A stretch of DNA of 8,869 nucleotides from JBDKTH01 sp964558295. Lineage in GTDB: Bacteria; Planctomycetota; Planctomycetia; Pirellulales; Thermoguttaceae. The notes under the pieces are model-generated. The model was not told the origin of the DNA. It saw nothing but the letters and a program-made list of their open reading frames with translations, and made no database searches. The translations under genes and the position numbers were made by a program. Below are positions 7,201 through 8,869 of the stretch, piece after piece; the first letter of the stretch is position 1; each line of letters opens with the position of its first letter. The stretch spans positions 1 through 8,869 of the forward strand of contig CAZLDQ010000226.1 of the NCBI GenBank assembly GCA_964558295.1. Direction: 5' to 3'.

Positions 7201-8187
7201 GTCGATTGTCCCGCTTCCTGGGCCAATCATGCGATCGAAGTGATCCGTGAAGGCGATTTGCAGACGCCGGTGTGCGTCAGCCACGGTGGGGGCGGGCTGC
7301 ACACGGCCGACCCGCTCTGGTGGCACCGCAACGTGCGGATCGACTTCTACAACTATCATCTTTACCCTAGCGGCGGGGTGACCACCGCCGAAATTGATTA
7401 CGGAGCGGCGGTCGATGTGCTGACCCGCTATGGCCGGATGTGTGGCCCGTCGATGCTCGGCGAGTCAGCTGGTGACGAGTTTTCCGTCCACCCCAGCGCC
7501 AATGTGCGGCGCTGGGTCATGCGCGACATCATCTGGTTTGCCCTGACCAACGGCAATCCCGGGGTGTTCTTCTGGAATGCTCGGGGATCCGAGGTGCGGG
7601 AGTTCAAAATGGCACGTCAGGCGATGGCCCAACTCGACCTGACCACCATGAAGCGAGCCAAGCCCGAGATCGGAATCGACGTACGTCATTCGCTGGAAGA
7701 CGACAAGTGGTTCCGCACGCCCGAAGGCCGCGAGGCCTATCTGGCCATGGGCCGCTATGCTCAGCATTATTTGAGCCGGGGTGTGGACTTCGATTTCACC
7801 GTGGAACCGGCCCGTTACGCAAAGAGTGCCGACCTCAAGAAGTTTGCCCCACCCGTCCCTTCGCAGCATCCTTTCCGCTTCGGACAGGGCTGGCAATTGG
7901 GCTACTTGGCCCGAGAAGACTGGCGAGAGACACTCGTCTATGTGCGCAATCTGGCCGGCATCGAGAAGTGGGAGGCCGAAGTGGGACGCCATCGCAGAGA
8001 ACAGTTCTTACGTAAACGTGCCGCCGCCCCCCTACGTCTGGAGCTTCAACTCCCTGCAGGGCAGTATGAGGCGACAATCTACGACCTTGACGAGCAGAAG
8101 GTGGCCAGTCAGATCGTCACGGCCAATGGTCTTCTCGACCTGGGCGCGACCGACCACGACTTCGCCCTGGTGCTCAAACGGCGGTAG
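4255..8187 (+). CDS. Modular LamG / Ig-like / clan GH-A glycoside hydrolase
   Basis: A 1310-aa multidomain protein, probably extracytoplasmic and acting on a polysaccharide. Modules in order: a short atypical signal-like hydrophobic stretch (about 6-16); a LamG/concanavalin-A-like module (about 23-242); a DUF2341-like module starting at GWWNDAWRFR (about 263-377); a jelly-roll CBM-like module (about 395-545); two bacterial Ig-like modules (about 565-675 and 678-777); a TIM-barrel catalytic domain (about 783-1200); and a C-terminal beta domain (to 1310). The barrel shows, in order, the residues conserved in clan GH-A enzymes such as GH5: R849, H896, N980-E981 (likely acid/base), H1035-x-Y1037, E1070 in LGES (likely nucleophile) and W1107. 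The residue pattern supports the clan; the GH family and substrate are not determined. Its own promoter and leader hairpin lie upstream. It diverges from the isomerase-like gene and ends 2 bp from a pseudogene of the enolase superfamily, suggesting a sugar-use locus. Domain borders are estimates by eye. Confidence 0.88.
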   Translation: MFLQTSACCAIVLFCANPTEETAPVLYLPFDGTPQAVVSGGTSAPKIVNAGLAFLLGKRGECVRLTGDCRYSSQGNFQSQVGTIAFWVRPQWSVEDKTGHYLFSLYGSRELKVPWLRNRWSLVAAQRQLNCWISGNKQGQEVRLHAPIVDWKPGQWHHIAVTWNHLGSGQADGEICLYVDGQRVNHRSGVRLDVGPVDELLDIGRDSDGSPDYAEADLDEFYIYARALSTTEIQRAMALAQGNDPASVQPPSSQPLRKGQGSATGWWNDAWRFRCQAKVNPLRPSGDKVAVRLPWDVHNDLISLGVFGTIDPTSVRVVPCNAAEAKPLPATVAPDAIAWEMPVGPSSRWPQTVAVYFDVVQYDMSIPLFLRLKRQEWPEAATEPASLPDYATQACQDAWDFNEGDFEGIDGWGNGADCLRNRQVKDGVFSMDVSQDPYFFWGNMWGSVPKLNRPIAIDIKTYPILEMKIRQSCPSAQWQLFGRAGTPHLMQYAFRVNGTGWQIIRVNLLKEAHWSGVLDAFRIDPTDRVANAHVEIDWIRLINFTEAERDAVEMLGSPNTKPERLTLQAVRTKAIAGSKQNVVVRVTDSAGGPVCGQPVTVSLSPESGGNLEAGKQRSLAAGPQKRRGLTDAEGRLEMVLACSRKAGAKADQLVVKADFTSLEAPTVGVDTLPGPPHHYEIQPNRPVCVDEKQFPWDIFLQLTDEFGNPLSVAGRVVWLEVPNGAQIQPNCVVTDSSGRAWATLQVDTDKRWVYQVKATDNAGCSGTSAQFSVTPTQGRNNPIHLLPNGYFAYADGRPFVPLGGFYANWVQSETPNGEWNKVRSFTDTTEDEKRRWMKFLHDNGVTAMRMMLRTHRPNGTEPMDIGGRLNQALFAETLRYMDLAREFDLHFQLVLHEDYTKPIYFNEKHLRQYALPAWEGINLNALMPSQRRFLVNMDLITPIQEKYHDPDTIACQDAYAREIVGVLRNNSQLFAHELENEMVDCPASWANHAIEVIREGDLQTPVCVSHGGGGLHTADPLWWHRNVRIDFYNYHLYPSGGVTTAEIDYGAAVDVLTRYGRMCGPSMLGESAGDEFSVHPSANVRRWVMRDIIWFALTNGNPGVFFWNARGSEVREFKMARQAMAQLDLTTMKRAKPEIGIDVRHSLEDDKWFRTPEGREAYLAMGRYAQHYLSRGVDFDFTVEPARYAKSADLKKFAPPVPSQHPFRFGQGWQLGYLAREDWRETLVYVRNLAGIEKWEAEVGRHRREQFLRKRAAAPLRLELQLPAGQYEATIYDLDEQKVASQIVTANGLLDLGATDHDFALVLKRR

Positions 8188-8189
8188 AA

Positions 8190-8869
8190 CTATGTCATCA
8201 ACACGGCGACTTTCGCTTCATCCACCTCAACACCCAACCCCAGGCCAGTCGGTACCTCGGCGAATCCGTTGCGAACGTCAGAGGCTCGGTGAAAATATCG
8301 GCACTGAGGAACTGCGAACCGTTGAGCGCCACCGGTTTCTCCAGGGCGCAGACGCCGAATAGTACCTCTGGCGGCCAGCGAGAGGTCCGGGGTGGTCAGC
8401 CCGCTTCCCAGCCAGAATAGACCAACGTCCACGACCATTCTGATCTGCCGCCGGGCAGACAATAGCCCCCCCGGCGTGAGAAATCTTGATCATGATCCCG
8501 TCGACCATCGCCAGCCGGATGGACTCCTCGCAATCGACGGGTGCCCCCCTCGTCCATCGTGAGCGGTAAGGCTTCTTGCCGCTTGAGGACCTAGTAGCCA
8601 CTGATCCGATTAGGCTTCCGTGGTGATTCGAGGACTTCAATTCCCGCGTCGGCCAGTTCAGGGGCACCTACCAACGCGGGAGCCAAACCATAGCCGCCGT
8701 TTGCATCGGCCCAGAGGAAACCGCTGGATACCAATCGGTAAACGCGATGAACGATTTGAACATCGAAGTGGGGATCGGGAGTAACCTTGATATTGAGACT
8801 CTGATAGCCTCGCTCTAGCCCTTAAACAAGCGAACACCCGAGGCGTTCGGAATGGGTTTTCGGTCAGAA
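8190..8869 (-). pseudogene. Decayed mandelate racemase/muconate lactonizing enzyme (enolase superfamily), 5' end beyond window
   Basis: Reading the minus strand across frames rebuilds the C-terminal two thirds of an enolase-superfamily enzyme, the type that dehydrates sugar acids or racemises. Recognisable pieces in order are NIKVTPDPHFDVQIVHRV, LWADANGGYG, IEVLESP, LPLTMDEG, MVDGIMIKISHAGG, LGSGLTTPDLSLAA, ALNGSQFL and EVPTGLGLGVEVDEAKV. The metal-ligand acids (D of ADAN, E of LESP, acid of MDEG) and the distal KIS lysine remain, but the first lysine of the usual KxK appears as N. Lesions: -1 in a G run near 8819-8821; amber TAG at 8591-8593 where CAG is expected; +1 in the six-C tract 8544-8549; +1 in the seven-C tract 8466-8472; +1 near 8377-8379; -1 near 8276-8282. 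The original stop TAG (8190-8192) survives. No single frame could give a working enzyme. Several indels sit in homopolymers, so sequencing error could explain part, but not the nonsense codon and the other indels together. Confidence 0.85.

Noticed and set aside
8466..8549. Programmed frameshifting at the C tracts in the enolase-superfamily region
   Set aside because: Five frame changes in mixed directions plus an amber codon would all be needed, and no slippery-site and stimulator arrangement is seen. Decay or sequencing error is simpler.
8278..8667. Two separate small minus-strand genes (8190-8462 and 8278-8667)
   Set aside because: They are fragments of one frameshifted enolase-superfamily gene read in different frames, so they are reported as a single pseudogene.
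1..8869. CRISPR array, defence system, transposon or attachment site
   Set aside because: No regularly spaced direct repeats, terminal inverted repeats, transposase motifs or nuclease/toxin motifs were found on either strand.

Overview
The window is GC-rich and almost fully coding. It looks like a member of the Planctomycetota, probably a Pirellulales-like lineage. The reasons are a Tat-signal sugar-isomerase-fold protein, a very large LamG plus glycoside hydrolase protein, a large HpnN-like MMPL/RND transporter, and TAGAAT-type -10 boxes. This placement is inference from gene style, not a computed phylogeny.

Layout. Positions 1-147 hold a promoter (TTGCTA, 17 bp, TAGAAT) and the leader of the first gene. 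A plus-strand MMPL/RND transporter follows (148-2955, 935 aa). It converges with only 9 bp between stops on a minus-strand, Tat-exported TIM-barrel protein of the sugar phosphate isomerase/epimerase family (2965-3912, 315 aa). Positions 3913-4254 form a divergent regulatory region. It contains a possible minus-strand promoter, a perfect 8-bp-arm palindrome with a third half-site, a plus-strand TAGAAT box, and a strong leader hairpin just before a good Shine-Dalgarno. The plus-strand gene at 4255-8187 (1310 aa) encodes a modular secreted protein: LamG, a DUF2341-like module, a CBM-like jelly roll, two Ig-like modules, a clan GH-A TIM barrel and a C-terminal beta domain. Two bases beyond its stop lies the 3' end of a minus-strand enolase-superfamily (mandelate racemase/muconate lactonizing) pseudogene (8190 to beyond 8869), wrecked by one amber codon and about five frameshifts.

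Working together. The hydrolase, the divergent isomerase-like protein and the decayed sugar-acid-dehydratase-type gene fit a polysaccharide or sugar-acid use locus that has lost one step. The transporter looks unrelated, probably a lipid or hydrophobic-compound exporter. No mobile element, CRISPR array, tRNA or rRNA was seen. The most unusual items are the divergent operator-like region, the GH-A enzyme of unassigned family, and the pseudogene.
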